The notes below the pieces were generated by a model, which had not been told where the DNA came from, ran no database searches, and saw nothing but the letters and a program-made list of their open reading frames with translations. This document shows, piece after piece, positions 46,978 to 56,488 of a stretch of 64,000 nt of DNA (positions are counted from its first letter, which is position 1; every line of letters begins with the position of its first letter). The translations under genes and the position numbers were made by a program. The stretch covers positions 6,886,501-6,950,500 of the forward strand of contig NZ_AP023243.1 of the NCBI RefSeq assembly GCF_016756495.1, read 5' to 3'. The DNA comes from Mesorhizobium sp. 113-3-3 (GTDB lineage: Bacteria; Pseudomonadota; Alphaproteobacteria; Rhizobiales; Rhizobiaceae).

Positions 46978-47537
46978 CCCCTCCCCGATGCTAGCGCCAG
47001 CAGCAACGGCGCTGGCCGTTGCGGTCGTTGCCCAGCACGCGCTCATAGCTGGGCCGATCGGCGTCGATCAGCGCCACCCTGCCGGCCGGGCTAAGGCTTG
47101 CCTTCAGGAAGCCCGCGCAGCTGCTCGCAGGCGTCGACTGGTATGCCACGACCGCAATCGCCTGCTAGGCAAGTGCGATCGAAACAACACCCGGGCGTCC
47201 TCATATTCGCCAATGGCCGGATCGCCGCAGCGGCTGAAGGCGATCACCCCAGCGGCGGTCTTAGAGCATGGACGGCTATGAAACCTGATGAACAGAAAGC
47301 GGTGTTGAAAGATTGCGGCGATGGACGGCTGATCCTAGGCCGGGCGTCGCCTGCTAGGCCACGCCACGCGAGCTTGTTGTGTTCAAGCCGACTCGGAAAA
47401 ATACGACCCCACCCCTGGAACCAATATCCACACGGGCTGTTGAGCTGTGCTGGTACAAATGTTCCGCGGTACATTTCCACCCGATTGGCGTGCTCGACAC
47501 ACGAAGTCAAAGCGAGAAGCCGCCTGTGGGAAACGAT
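46978..47537. other. Intergenic stretch, nothing certain
   Basis: About 560 bp. A minus-strand frame near 47000-47130 (VALIDADRPSYERVLGNDRN) looks protein-like but has no start and I cannot assign it. The rest holds only short frames. Confidence 0.35.
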
Positions 47538-48332
47538 ATGAAATTCGTTAAGGTTGCAGCGCCGTTGGCATTGTTTTGCGCGCTTGGTGTCAGCCCGGCG
47601 TTCGCTGTATGCAATATCTCCGATGCGAAACTTGAGGAGGCCGTGCTCAAGAGCCCGGAGTTGCGCAAGCCAGAAAACCGATACCTGGTTCATGACCTGC
47701 GCACTTTGAGGGATGCGGCGTTCATTCTATGGACATACGGTTTGCACGACGATTGCGAGCGCGTGCTCGCCAATATCCGCCAACTGATCGCCGCGCCGTC
47801 AATGGCCAAGCTCGCGGGTAATGATGAGGATCTTGCCGATGAACAATTGGCAGCAGGCGAACCTAAGCAGCATGAAGGCGGGGATATCCAAGGCAATCGT
47901 GACGCCCCAGACGCCCGCCCGCTCATCAATCTTGACGACCTTGGACCTGGCCTTCGCGTCGACGAGATCGTCGGCTCCGAGGTCCGCAGCTCGGATGACA
48001 AGATCGTTGGCGAAGTTCGAAATGTCGTGATTGGCACGAAGGACCGATGGGACTACGCAGTCGTTGCCTCCGGTGGGTTCTTTATCGCCGGGAGGGACAG
48101 CATCGTCGTCCCGCTACGTTATCTTCAAGTGAACGAAGAGCGGACAAGCTTCTACCTCCGCATCTCCAGCGCCGATGTCAAAGCCGTGCCGTTGATGCCC
48201 GACCAGAAATATCTGTGGCTTGCGGATGAAGCGTGGCGAGCGAAGAACGATGCGATCTTCCAGAAGTTGATTCCGGACCCGGTTCGCTCTGGAACCCCGT
48301 CGGTCCCACAAGCCAATACCGACTCCAAGTGA
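47538..48332 (+). CDS. Secreted PRC-barrel domain protein
   Basis: A 264-residue protein with signal peptide MKFVKVAAPLALFCALGVSP (cut near AFA). The middle contains a PRC-barrel: DEIVGSEVRSSDDKIVGEVR and IVVPLRYLQV. PRC-barrels bind partners or metals in photosynthetic reaction centres and RimM. In rhizobia, secreted forms are common and unstudied. The start ATG 47538 is chosen because the signal peptide begins there. Confidence 0.8.
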   Translation: MKFVKVAAPLALFCALGVSPAFAVCNISDAKLEEAVLKSPELRKPENRYLVHDLRTLRDAAFILWTYGLHDDCERVLANIRQLIAAPSMAKLAGNDEDLADEQLAAGEPKQHEGGDIQGNRDAPDARPLINLDDLGPGLRVDEIVGSEVRSSDDKIVGEVRNVVIGTKDRWDYAVVASGGFFIAGRDSIVVPLRYLQVNEERTSFYLRISSADVKAVPLMPDQKYLWLADEAWRAKNDAIFQKLIPDPVRSGTPSVPQANTDSK

Positions 48333-48447
48333 AAGATCGAGCCAAGCCAGCTCGTTCTTTGGCGGTCAGCGTGTTGCCGTAGGCTGTCACGCGGACGGTC
48401 CATTTTTTGTCGCGAATTATTTCGACTGCGTGCTCGGGCGATCCCAT
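48178..48447 (-). CDS. Possible small gene antisense to the PRC-barrel gene
   Basis: ATG 48447 has a very strong site GGGAGG. The first 30 residues (SPEHAVEIIRDKKWTVRVTA) resemble the GEW family (VEI...WxVRV). The rest runs opposite to the PRC-barrel coding sequence and is probably not native. A truncated family member is most likely. Confidence 0.35.
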   Translation of the reverse strand: MGSPEHAVEIIRDKKWTVRVTAYGNTLTAKERAGLARSFTWSRYWLVGPTGFQSEPGPESTSGRSHRSSLATLHPQATDISGRASTARL

Positions 48448-48780
48448 GTGTCCTCCCACGATCACCAAGTGAGGGCACGTAGATAGCGTCGCAAAAGTCG
48501 TTTGAATGCAAACAATTCGAAACGTCGGTGTCGTAATGGCGTTGGTCCGGTCAAATGGCCTGTTGCCCATGCTCCGGATGGTGCGTCTAGCCGTTCGGCT
48601 TCTGCCCACTGGATATGGACGCGCTCACTCGTGCGTAATATGGATGGGGAATGGTCTGTTATGGCGCTTTCGTCGCCAAATGCAGGCTATGATGACGTTC
48701 GATCAATGACGCTGTGCCGGCCGGATTGACCTTTCGATCTGACGCCGTCCTGTAAAGTGTCGATACCGGGGGACCTAGTC

Positions 48781-49620
48781 ATGAGCGACAATAAGCCGAC
48801 TGTAGACGTTACCAAGGACTGGCAAGCATCGCAGGGCCAGAAGTCCGGTGCAACGCGCCTTCGCCTTTTCGCAGTGCTGTCGTGGGTCGTTGCCATTGGC
48901 GGCGAGATCGCCGGCATTGTTCTACTCTACCGGCACAAATTCGACCAGGGCAACCTGCCGCTTCTGATCGGCATTCTGATCGGGATCGCGATTTTTGCCA
49001 TCGCCGGCAGCCTGCTTTGGAAGGCGGCCAACAGGCAGGACCCGGCTCGCGAATCCGAGCCATTCAAGTTCTTCGTCCAGAACCAGCTAGGCGCGATCAT
49101 CACGCTTATTGCCTTCTTGCCGCTGGTTCTGCTGATCCTCAACGACAAGAGCATGGACCCGAAGAGCAAGAAAATTGCCGGCGGCGTCGGCGCGGTGCTC
49201 GCCGTGCTGGCGACGCTGATCGGGGTGAGCTACCAACCCCCGTCGGTGGAGCAGTACACGCAGGACATGAACGCGTGCGCCTCGCAAATCAAGGCGGGGC
49301 AGCCGACCACAGCCTGTTCGCCCGAGGTCGCCGCCCAGGCGCAGGCGATCGCCACCGACTCCACCACGGTGGCTGCTGCCACGAAAGACTCGGCACACCC
49401 CAATGGCCAGGATATCGTCTATTGGATCGCGCCGGAAAACGGCGCCGCCAAGTCCGAGACAGAGCATGTCTTCCACCTCTGCGCAGCCGTCAGTCCGCTG
49501 AAGGACAAGACCGTGAACAGCGGTACCGTGACGGAGGCCTACGCACAGAACGCCATCCGCATCACCAAGCAGATCGAGATGGAACAGAAGCAGTGCGGGT
49601 TCACGACCACGACCCCATAA
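48781..49620 (+). CDS. Membrane protein of unknown function
   Basis: 279 residues from MSDNKPTVD. At least four membrane helices (AVLSWVVAIGGEIAGIVLLY, LLIGILIGIAIFAIAGSLLW, LGAIITLIAFLPLVLLIL, IAGGVGAVLAVLATLIGVSY). A soluble C-terminal domain of about 130 residues with four cysteines follows. No family recognised. It probably sits in the inner membrane with the tail outside. Confidence 0.65.
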   Translation: MSDNKPTVDVTKDWQASQGQKSGATRLRLFAVLSWVVAIGGEIAGIVLLYRHKFDQGNLPLLIGILIGIAIFAIAGSLLWKAANRQDPARESEPFKFFVQNQLGAIITLIAFLPLVLLILNDKSMDPKSKKIAGGVGAVLAVLATLIGVSYQPPSVEQYTQDMNACASQIKAGQPTTACSPEVAAQAQAIATDSTTVAAATKDSAHPNGQDIVYWIAPENGAAKSETEHVFHLCAAVSPLKDKTVNSGTVTEAYAQNAIRITKQIEMEQKQCGFTTTTP

Positions 49621-49764
49621 ATCCGCGATGAACTGGCCGTGCGAGGCGAGTATCTGGCTTGCGCCCCCGCGATGCGGTTCATTGAGGATACCGTCGTTCG
49701 AATACCGGAGCGCGTGAACCAGATCGCCACAGCGCAGTTGCGACTGAACGACGCCGGGCCGACT

Positions 49765-49906
49765 TCGCTACCCTTGCGTTGAAGTGGTCGAAGCCTGCGG
49801 CGAAAGGCACGATCGCGTCGTCGATGGCGATCAAAACAGGACCCCTTATCCGACTCTGCACGGCATCTCGGCACCAAGAAACCTGAACACAGGCGAAGGG
49901 CAATAG
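49765..49906 (+). pseudogene. GEW-family relic
   Basis: Reads PCVEVVEACGERHDRVVDGD, then diverges. It matches copy 2 (CVEVVEACGEWHVRVVDG) with Trp to Arg and Val to Asp changes. No AFAE...RLGL end is left. Confidence 0.7.
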
Positions 49907-50506
49907 GGAAGGCCACCACGTTTCCACGATGACGAGACTGGATTTCGCGATAAAGCATCACAGACAACACCACTTCAGCGCTGCCTGCGGCTATTACAGC
50001 GGGTAGCGAATCCAAAAGTCTTTCGAGAGAAGCGTCGTTCATTTCAGAAACTTGGGAGTTCATGTCTTCAATGCACTCGACGAGGGTAGCCAGCAGTTCC
50101 GCAGGATATTTCTTCGCGTGTTTGAAGACATCAAACCTACCGTATAGAAGCTAGCGAATTATATGGGCAACTCTCATGCCGAGGCCGACCGTGAATTCGC
50201 CATGGTTAGCGGCGAAGTCCCACCCAAAAAAACCTGCCCAGCTAAAAAGCAGAATCGAAAAACGCATAATCGATTTCTAAATTAGACAACTTGAATAATA
50301 ATTAAGCGATGGCTTGCGAACAAACGTTCGCCCTTCGATGTCAGAGGCAAAATATAACCGTTTGTGACTGTCCCGTCGTCGCTGGTACATCCGCAGTTCG
50401 ACGACGTAAACGCAATGGACCAGTCGGGCGGAGGAAAGCAACGGCTCGGCGTTCAGTGGCGTACAAGGAGACCATAAGCGTCGTCCGACAAGAGTGCCCC
50501 TTCGAG

Positions 50507-50648
50507 GCTGGGCGGCGATTGAAGCCTGATTTAGACCCGTCGCCCCATTCACGGCAGCGACGAGCGTCCCAGGGGTAGCTGGGCGGCGATTGAAGCCTGA
50601 TTTACACCCGTCGCCCCATTCACGGCAGCGACGAGCGTCCCAGGGGTA
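50507..50648. repeat. 71-bp direct tandem duplication
   Basis: Unit one 50507-50577 and unit two 50578-50648 are identical except for one base (G to C near the middle). The unit begins GCTGGGCGGCGATTGAAGCC and ends CCCAGGGGTA. Confidence 0.95.
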
Positions 50649-51015
50649 ACGGTCGCGGAGCTTGCCGACGCGGGTCAGCCTCGGTCACATCAGAAACTAT
50701 AAGCGGCCCCTAATGTTCATCTCAGACCGTCAACGCTTCTTAGGCGTCGGCGGAATGATCTCCTCGACCTGCTCCGTCGTGGGTCTATAGGCGAACAGTT
50801 CGAGCTGCCCCGACAATCTGAAGGCGGGTAGCCTGCCATGCGCCGAACGGGATATAGCGACCTCGTCAAGGCCTAGCCGTTAGGATGAGGATGCATGAGC
50901 CTGGTGCCGATTGCATGGACGTATTCACCGTCGGGCCGAGCCGTCGCCGAAGTCCCTTGCGGTCAGCACACCTTGTCGATTTCACCGAGACACCTCGCCG
51001 TCTTCACGACGAACC

Positions 51016-52305
51016 CTAAATAAAGAGTTGGACAACCATGACTGTTGCCGCCGCTCCCATCACCGCTGTCGCAAGCCACCCGATTAGCCGCATCCACCGA
51101 GGCACAGTCGCCTCACCCATTATGTCGCTTCTGACCGTCATTAGCATCATGACAGCCATGACGGGCGCGGCGACGACGCCGTTGACCACGGCGCTCCAGT
51201 AGAGCGCCTTGATCGGATTGATAGGCGTGAAATTCAGGCATGCTCCAACTAGGGTAGCGATCGCGATGGTCGCATAGAAAGCCTTGGCTTGCAGCGGTTC
51301 ACGCTCCAGGCCCACCGGCCACTTGCGGGCCTCGCCCAATGCATACCCGGCGGAGCCGGCCAGGACCGGAATTGCCAGCAGTCCCGTTCCGATGACGCCA
51401 AGGGCGAAGATGGCGAAAGCGAAGACGCCTGCGACTGGCCGAAGAGCTTCGGCGGCCTGGCTGGTAGACTGAATGTCCGTGGTTCCGTTGGCATGGAGTG
51501 TCGCGCCGGCCGTGATCATGATGGCGAGGGCGACGATATTCGAAAATGCCATTCCAACGTAGGTATCCAGACGGATGCGCTCGATCGCGCTCTCGGCCTG
51601 TTCAGGCGCCTTTTTCAGGGGTTTACGTCGCGGCTTGGCCTTCTGGTCCTCGACCTCCTGTGAAGCCTGCCAGAAAAACAGGTATGGGCTGATGGTGGTG
51701 CCGAAAATAGCGACCACTGCTGTCCAGAACGAAGCATCGAGCGAGAGCTTGGGAATGAACAAGCCTTTTGCCACCTCGCTCCAGGGCACATGAACAAACA
51801 GCACCGTGCCGAAATAAGCGAATAGGGAAAGCGTAAGCCACTTCAACACAGAAACATAGCGGCTGTATTTGAGGAAAATTTGAAGTACGACGGAGATAGT
51901 ACCTAACAGCACCACATAGAGGAGCGCTGGGCCGCCGATGATGAGCTTCAGCGCATCACCCATAGCGCCAAGATCGGCACCGATGTTGATGATGTTGGCG
52001 AGGATCAGCAGGACGACGACCGATTGCAGTAACCAATTCGGATAGTACTTCCGCATATTACCAGCGATGCCGCTGCCAGTGGTTCGGCCAATGCGGGCAC
52101 TGATCTCCTGTACGACCGACATCAATGGATAGGAAAACAGCATGGTCCAGGTGAGCCCGAACCCGAATTGAGCCCCGGTCTGCGAATAGGTGGCGATACC
52201 ACTCGGATCGTCGTCAGAAGCGCCCGTGATCAGGCCAGGTCCAAGAACCCCAAGCAGTCGCGGCTTGGATGGCCCAACAACTGGATTTGTAGCCTTCGCG
52301 CCCAC
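51016..52305 (-). CDS. NRAMP-family divalent metal transporter
   Basis: A 429-residue inner-membrane transporter with about 11 helices. The first helix carries DDDPSGIATYSQTGAQFGFG, a variant of the canonical DPGN. The sixth has FGTTISPYLFFWQASQE in place of the usual MPH motif. These changes occur in a common proteobacterial subfamily whose metal is not settled; Mn or Mg is possible. A charged loop rich in Lys (KAKPRRKPLKKAPEQAE) splits the middle. No Mn-sensing switch is visible upstream. Confidence 0.88.
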   Translation of the reverse strand: MGAKATNPVVGPSKPRLLGVLGPGLITGASDDDPSGIATYSQTGAQFGFGLTWTMLFSYPLMSVVQEISARIGRTTGSGIAGNMRKYYPNWLLQSVVVLLILANIINIGADLGAMGDALKLIIGGPALLYVVLLGTISVVLQIFLKYSRYVSVLKWLTLSLFAYFGTVLFVHVPWSEVAKGLFIPKLSLDASFWTAVVAIFGTTISPYLFFWQASQEVEDQKAKPRRKPLKKAPEQAESAIERIRLDTYVGMAFSNIVALAIMITAGATLHANGTTDIQSTSQAAEALRPVAGVFAFAIFALGVIGTGLLAIPVLAGSAGYALGEARKWPVGLEREPLQAKAFYATIAIATLVGACLNFTPINPIKALYWSAVVNGVVAAPVMAVMMLMTVRSDIMGEATVPRWMRLIGWLATAVMGAAATVMVVQLFI

Positions 52306-52353
52306 GATGAAACCCCGCCCGATGAGAAAACGATCTGCTAACGTTCGGAATCG

Positions 52354-52500
52354 CTAAAAGGTCCAATTTTCAAAATCGGCCGATGGATGGCCCGGAAGCA
52401 ATCTCTTGACAACCAAGGCGGCTATGGTGCCGGTCAGAGAAATCGCCAGCCCCACGCCTGTCAGGAAAATAATCTTCTGGAGGTTTGAGTCACGGCTCAC
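52354..52500 (-). CDS. Small single-helix membrane protein
   Basis: 48 residues from GTG 52500. SRDSNLQKIIFLTGVGLAIS and LTGTIAALVVKRL form one membrane helix. It lies about 50 bp upstream of the NRAMP gene on the same strand. Confidence 0.4.
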   Translation of the reverse strand: MSRDSNLQKIIFLTGVGLAISLTGTIAALVVKRLLPGHPSADFENWTF

Positions 52501-52655
52501 TTCGCGCCCTCCCTTCAATAATGTCGCCTATCCCTCGCACCCGTTTTCCGGGGTATGTCCAATGCCGAAACAAGATCCTGAGACTTACGTTCCTCATCCA
52601 CCCCGAAGCCCCCTCAATGTCGTGCCAGTATGCGGTCGCTGATTTCGGCTGTGAC

Positions 52656-52937
52656 TCAGTTTGGCGTAACCCTCCCGACGCGGATGCATAACCTTTGGCA
52701 GACCAGATGCGCCATCGGTGGGTCAAGAACCATCCTATCGGAACCGGTAAGCCCGGTCGGCTGACGGTGCCAATGTGCATCGATCCTGCGGCAACGGCCG
52801 ACAAGTTGCCCCGTCGGAGCGCTTGCCAGCTTGTTCTTGAGAGAACTCCGGCATTGCTCAAGCGATGAAAGAACCACAGGGGTATCGATTGGTTTGCAGA
52901 CAAAGGGCTCGCTTGAGCTGCACGAAAGCAAAGTCAT
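52656..52937 (-). CDS. Small Cys-containing protein, possibly secreted
   Basis: From ATG 52937, LLSCSSSEPFVCKPIDTPVV and LEQCRSSLKNKLASAP, then GRCRR, show four Cys with spacing like small rhizobial secreted proteins. The C-terminal part is less convincing. No clear ribosome site. Confidence 0.35.
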   Translation of the reverse strand: MTLLSCSSSEPFVCKPIDTPVVLSSLEQCRSSLKNKLASAPTGQLVGRCRRIDAHWHRQPTGLTGSDRMVLDPPMAHLVCQRLCIRVGRVTPN

Positions 52938-53034
52938 CACTGCCGCAGTTGCCGGGTCCATCGTTTATGCTCCCGATATTGGGCGACCATCAACGCCGAG
53001 CAATCAACCTCCAGCACTTCAGTCCGGCTGCTTC

Positions 53035-53066
53035 AAAAAGCCCGTCCCAGGTCGACCCGGGACGGG
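53035..53066 (-). terminator. Rho-independent terminator after the small secreted gene
   Basis: On the minus strand CCCGTCCCGGGTCG pairs with its downstream GGGACGGG arm and is followed by CTTTTTG. It lies 31 bp after the stop codon at 53097. Confidence 0.85.
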
Positions 53067-53096
53067 TATGAAAGTGCGCCAGAGAGCGCTATCGAA

Positions 53097-53318
53097 TTAT
53101 TTGCAATCAGCCAGGAGCTTCAACGCTTTGTCGGCGTCGCCCTTAGTCGCGTAGGTTTTTTTGCCGGCATCCATCAACTTCGTGCCGTCCGGCTTTTTCG
53201 TAACGACTTCACACTTCTTCGTGGCGGCATCCTTTGCCACCCAGTATTCCGTGGCAGCGAAAGCGGGCAGACTGCAAACGGTTACGATTGCAGCGGCAAC
53301 GGCTACTTTGCGAAACAT
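53097..53318 (-). CDS. Small secreted protein
   Basis: 73 residues with signal peptide (VAVAAAIVTVCSLPAFA). The mature part ATEYWVAKDAATKKCEVVTK ends ALKLLADCK with two Cys. GGAGGA lies six bases ahead of ATG 53318, deciding against the ATG at 53324. A short SPOR-like or periplasmic protein; proteins of this kind are frequent in rhizobia and unstudied. Confidence 0.75.
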   Translation of the reverse strand: MFRKVAVAAAIVTVCSLPAFAATEYWVAKDAATKKCEVVTKKPDGTKLMDAGKKTYATKGDADKALKLLADCK

Positions 53319-53538
53319 CCTCATTCCTCCATTAAGCGAACTTGTCCCTCCACTCCCAAGTTCCTGAACGACTTTGACGCCATCGTGGCGATAAGTTTAC
53401 AAAACCGTATGGAACTGGGCCGCAGAGCCTACCGTGGCGGATAAGAGCGCCCGGCAGGCTCCTGACCAGTGCAGGCGAACGAGCACCCCCATCTCTTGTG
53501 CAACATGGGCAGGCAGCTGGATTTTTGTTTAGTCCTGA

Positions 53539-53960
53539 TCGTCACGCTTCGGCATCGAAGGTAGTCGCGATTGTTTTGGTCGCAGTCGCTACGAGACCGG
53601 CAACGGCTCGACGCATAGCCACGCCCTCGCAAGTGAAGTGACCGTGCCGGTATAAGCCGTGCGCTGCCCCTCTTGGCGCCCCGCCGCCGGCCCCGTGAAA
53701 TCGGCAGACACGATGCCCGCGTTTAGCCGGAGCCTTGACGGTGATCTTCAGGCCATGCGGCATGATTGGCGACTGGCAGAGGTAGCGGCGCCAGACGTGG
53801 TGGTGGCCGGCAACCATGCAGCGAAGGCGACTGAAATAGCTTTCCACCATGTTGGTGTGCTTGCCGGCGTGCCGATATCGTGTGGTGCGGCCTGCCGAGC
53901 CGTCGGACCGGCTCGTCTGCGCATGTCTCCAGTTATGCTGGATGAGGTCGGCACTGCCTT
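53539..53960 (-). pseudogene. ISXO2-like transposase tail fused to an HGGxAP-type tail
   Basis: The start (NMVESYFSRLRCMVAGHHHV) matches the end of ISXO2-type transposases. It runs into CRFHGAGGGAPRGAAHGLYR and HGHFTCEGVAMRRAV, the tail of a small rhizobial protein family rich in HGG-AP. Both are partial and joined end to end. This marks a recombination join. Confidence 0.6.
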
Positions 53961-54061
53961 GCGCGCTGAAATGGTGCTGCGCTAGGACTGGGTAGCAGCC
54001 GGAAACTTGAGGCCGATCGAGCGCAAAGTGTGGCCTGTGAACGCCGAGCTCTTCGCCTCCT

Positions 54062-54935
54062 TCATCGCTTGCGCAGTCGCGCTAAGAGGCCGCGAAATCC
54101 GAACGGCAGCCGAACCGTCTGGATATCAATATGATCTGACCCAAATGCGCTCCGTTGCAGGAAATCCCCTAGTCCCTTCCGATCAAATGTCTGCTGGGTT
54201 TCAGGGCCAATGAACTGCAACCATCTCATGGAAGAGCAATCGGTCGCATAGATCGACATTGCTCCGCCGGGGCGTAGAACCCTGCGGGCTTCCGCTAGTG
54301 CTGTTCCGTCTGGGGAACAGAAATAGATCACGTTGACGGCTAGAACTTTGTCAACGGATGCGCTTTCCAGCGACAGGCACTCGAAGGTGCCCTGGATTAG
54401 CTTCAGTCTTCCCGCGTTGAATTGCCGCTCGGTTTCGCGTCTGGGCCTGACGGAACATTGTAGGCGACCGGTCTACCCCGGTAATCCTGCCGGTCCGCGC
54501 GAGCTGCGACATTTTCCTGAGCGCTAAGCCAGGCCCAAATCCTATTTCGAGCACGTCATCGTGTTCCGCGATGTCCAACAGTTCGATGGCTCGTTTGTTT
54601 GGCAAGAGATTTATCAGGCCCATTACCGCCCCGGTCAAACGTCCGAACGTGCCTTCCGGCATGGAAAACTGTTGGGAGATGAAGTCATGCAGGCCTAGGG
54701 CGCCCATGCCTTCAATTGTTTTCTCGATTAGCTCAGGCTGCAGGAGCGACATGCGAGGGGCTAGGAGTAAGTCAGGCACTACTGGCGTTAAGGGCGCCTC
54801 CTGGGCAATTTCATCGTACATTCGGTTTTTGCTGCTTCTGGTTAGCAACCGGCAAAATCTGTCACTGGCCTTCAATAATCGAAGCCACAGCTTGCGGGTA
54901 TTTCGGTTGGCGGGTCTCGTGAGGAATTGCGCCAA
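54062..54935 (-). pseudogene. SAM-dependent methyltransferase, frameshifted
   Basis: The motif DVLEIGFGPGLALRKMSQLA is followed by GRITGVDRSPTMF. Near 54425 the frame shifts by one base and continues LKLIQGTFECLSLESASVDK to AEARRVLRPGGAMSIY. Without the shift the protein would be about 290 residues, a normal ubiE-like size. Confidence 0.8.
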
Positions 54936-55119
54936 CGTGGCCTTTTTTCATTCACTCGATCCAAGATTCTGGCTTAGTGGAAGATAGGCCAGACACATCT
55001 CACCCGCGACTTACAGATTCGTATTGTTGGGAAGCCGCTGGAAGCGCGGGCACGCAAGACCCGTCGTGGTGCGGACAGCACTGCAGTGATATTGTCGTGC
55101 CGCCAAGAGTGAGGGAGCG

Positions 55120-56157
55120 ATGACCGAGACGCTCGCAACTGACGACGACCGCGAGGAACTGGATCTGCTTCTGCGCGGATTTCAGGTGTCGCGCATGCTC
55201 AGGCTGATCGCCGATCTCGGGATAGCGGACAAGATCCCTGCGGATGGGCAGGTCATGGTGAAGGATATTGCCGCCGCTTGCGCCGTGCTGCCCGAGCCCA
55301 TGCTGCGCGTTCTGCGCGCGTTAGCCGCCTTTCGAATCTTCGAGGTTGCAGCCGACGGCTCTGTCTCGCATACGCCGCGCTCGCGCCTGCTGCGGACGGA
55401 CACGCCGAACAGCCTGCACCACGCGGCCCGCTTCTGGACCGGGCCTGGTTCATGGGGTGCCTGGAACAAGCTGGACGTTGCGATGACTGGCGGCACGCCG
55501 CATGAGGCAGCCTGGAGCATAGGCCGCTTCGCCTATCTCAAACAGCATCCGGACGAAGCCCGCCTGTTCGACGCGATGATGGCGAATTTCCCGGACAATC
55601 GGCACGCCGCCGTGGCCGCTGCCTATGATTTCTCGGGCGCAGGTCTCATCGCCGATATCGGCGGCGGCAATGGCGCGGCGCTTCGCCAGATCCTCACGCG
55701 CTTCTCCACGCCGCGCGGCCTTGTCTTCGACCGCGAGGACGTCATCACAGCCGTCACTCCCGACGATCTGATGGAAGGCCGTATCACTGCCCAGGGCGGC
55801 AGCTTCTTCGACCAGGTGCCGGCCGGGGCCGACATCTACATGCTGATTCGGGTTCTGCATGACTGGCCCGACGAGGATTGCCTGCGCATCCTTCGGGTTT
55901 GCCGCGCAGCGATGGGGGGCCCGCAGGCGCGGTTGCTCCTAGGCGAACAGATCCTGGAACCGGATCCTGCACGCGGCCGGGCGACCGGCTATCTCATCGA
56001 CGTTCAGATGATGACGATGTTCGGGCACGCCCGCGCACGCAGCGTGGCCGAATTTCGCGATCTGTTCGCTCAATCCGGTTTCTGGTTGCGCCAGGTCATT
56101 CCAACAGCATCACCGGTTTCGATCATCGAGGCCGCGCCGATCGCTGACCCTTTCTAG
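55120..56157 (+). CDS. O-methyltransferase (acetylserotonin / hydroxyneurosporene type)
   Basis: 345 residues. An N-terminal winged-helix dimerisation part (LRGFQVSRMLRLIADLGIAD) precedes the SAM-binding motif LIADIGGGNGAALRQIL. The catalytic region IRVLHDWPDEDCLRILR and the end LIDVQMMTMFGHARARSVAE fit plant-type and bacterial small-molecule O-methyltransferases. It is followed by an oxidase scrap and an MFS exporter, which together resemble a small natural-product or detoxification cluster (inference). Confidence 0.85.
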   Translation: MTETLATDDDREELDLLLRGFQVSRMLRLIADLGIADKIPADGQVMVKDIAAACAVLPEPMLRVLRALAAFRIFEVAADGSVSHTPRSRLLRTDTPNSLHHAARFWTGPGSWGAWNKLDVAMTGGTPHEAAWSIGRFAYLKQHPDEARLFDAMMANFPDNRHAAVAAAYDFSGAGLIADIGGGNGAALRQILTRFSTPRGLVFDREDVITAVTPDDLMEGRITAQGGSFFDQVPAGADIYMLIRVLHDWPDEDCLRILRVCRAAMGGPQARLLLGEQILEPDPARGRATGYLIDVQMMTMFGHARARSVAEFRDLFAQSGFWLRQVIPTASPVSIIEAAPIADPF

Positions 56158-56217
56158 GGCACGGACGAGTTGTGAGTATATTGGCTACCCGAAGGTCCGC
56201 TTCCCCTTTGCTATCAT

Positions 56218-56466
56218 TTGGCCTCCGCTAATCTGGCGGGCTGTCTAGGCATTTGGAACGATCCAGCCGGTGACGAGGCAAACATCCGCTGGGCGCGCGG
56301 CCTGTGGAATGCGGTCAGACCATTTTCAACCGGCGGCGTTTATGCCAACAATCTTGGTGATGAGTGTGACGAGCGCGTGCGGGGTGCCTACGGCGCTAAT
56401 TATGCGCGCCTTGCCGCTATCGAGAAGCAATACGTGCGATTGAATCAGAATATCAGGCCTGGATAA
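56218..56466 (+). pseudogene. FAD-linked oxidase C-terminal (BBE) fragment
   Basis: About 80 codons read IRWARGLWNAVRPFSTGGVY, then RVRGAYGANYARLAAIEKQY and RLNQNIRPG. This is the berberine-bridge-enzyme C-terminal domain with a small deletion of the usual DPxNxF. The FAD-binding part is missing. Confidence 0.7.
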
Positions 56467-56488
56467 ATCGAAAATCCGTGGGGGAACC

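Larger units (their letters stand above)
49621..51015. other. Long gene-poor stretch with relics and a tandem repeat
   Basis: No intact gene is certain. It holds a GEW-family relic (near 49765), a minus-strand frame from 50063 (NDASLERLLDSLPAVIAAGS) that looks like the start of a lost protein, and the 71-bp repeat at 50507. The last 300 bp before the transporter gene show nothing. Confidence 0.45.

Noticed and set aside
39661..50648. CRISPR array from the tandem repeats
   Set aside because: Repeats are directly joined without spacers and no cas genes are present.
53550..53600. AAAACAATCGCGAC on the minus strand as a second nod box
   Set aside because: Only the AAACAATC part fits; the ATCCA and GATG half sites are missing.
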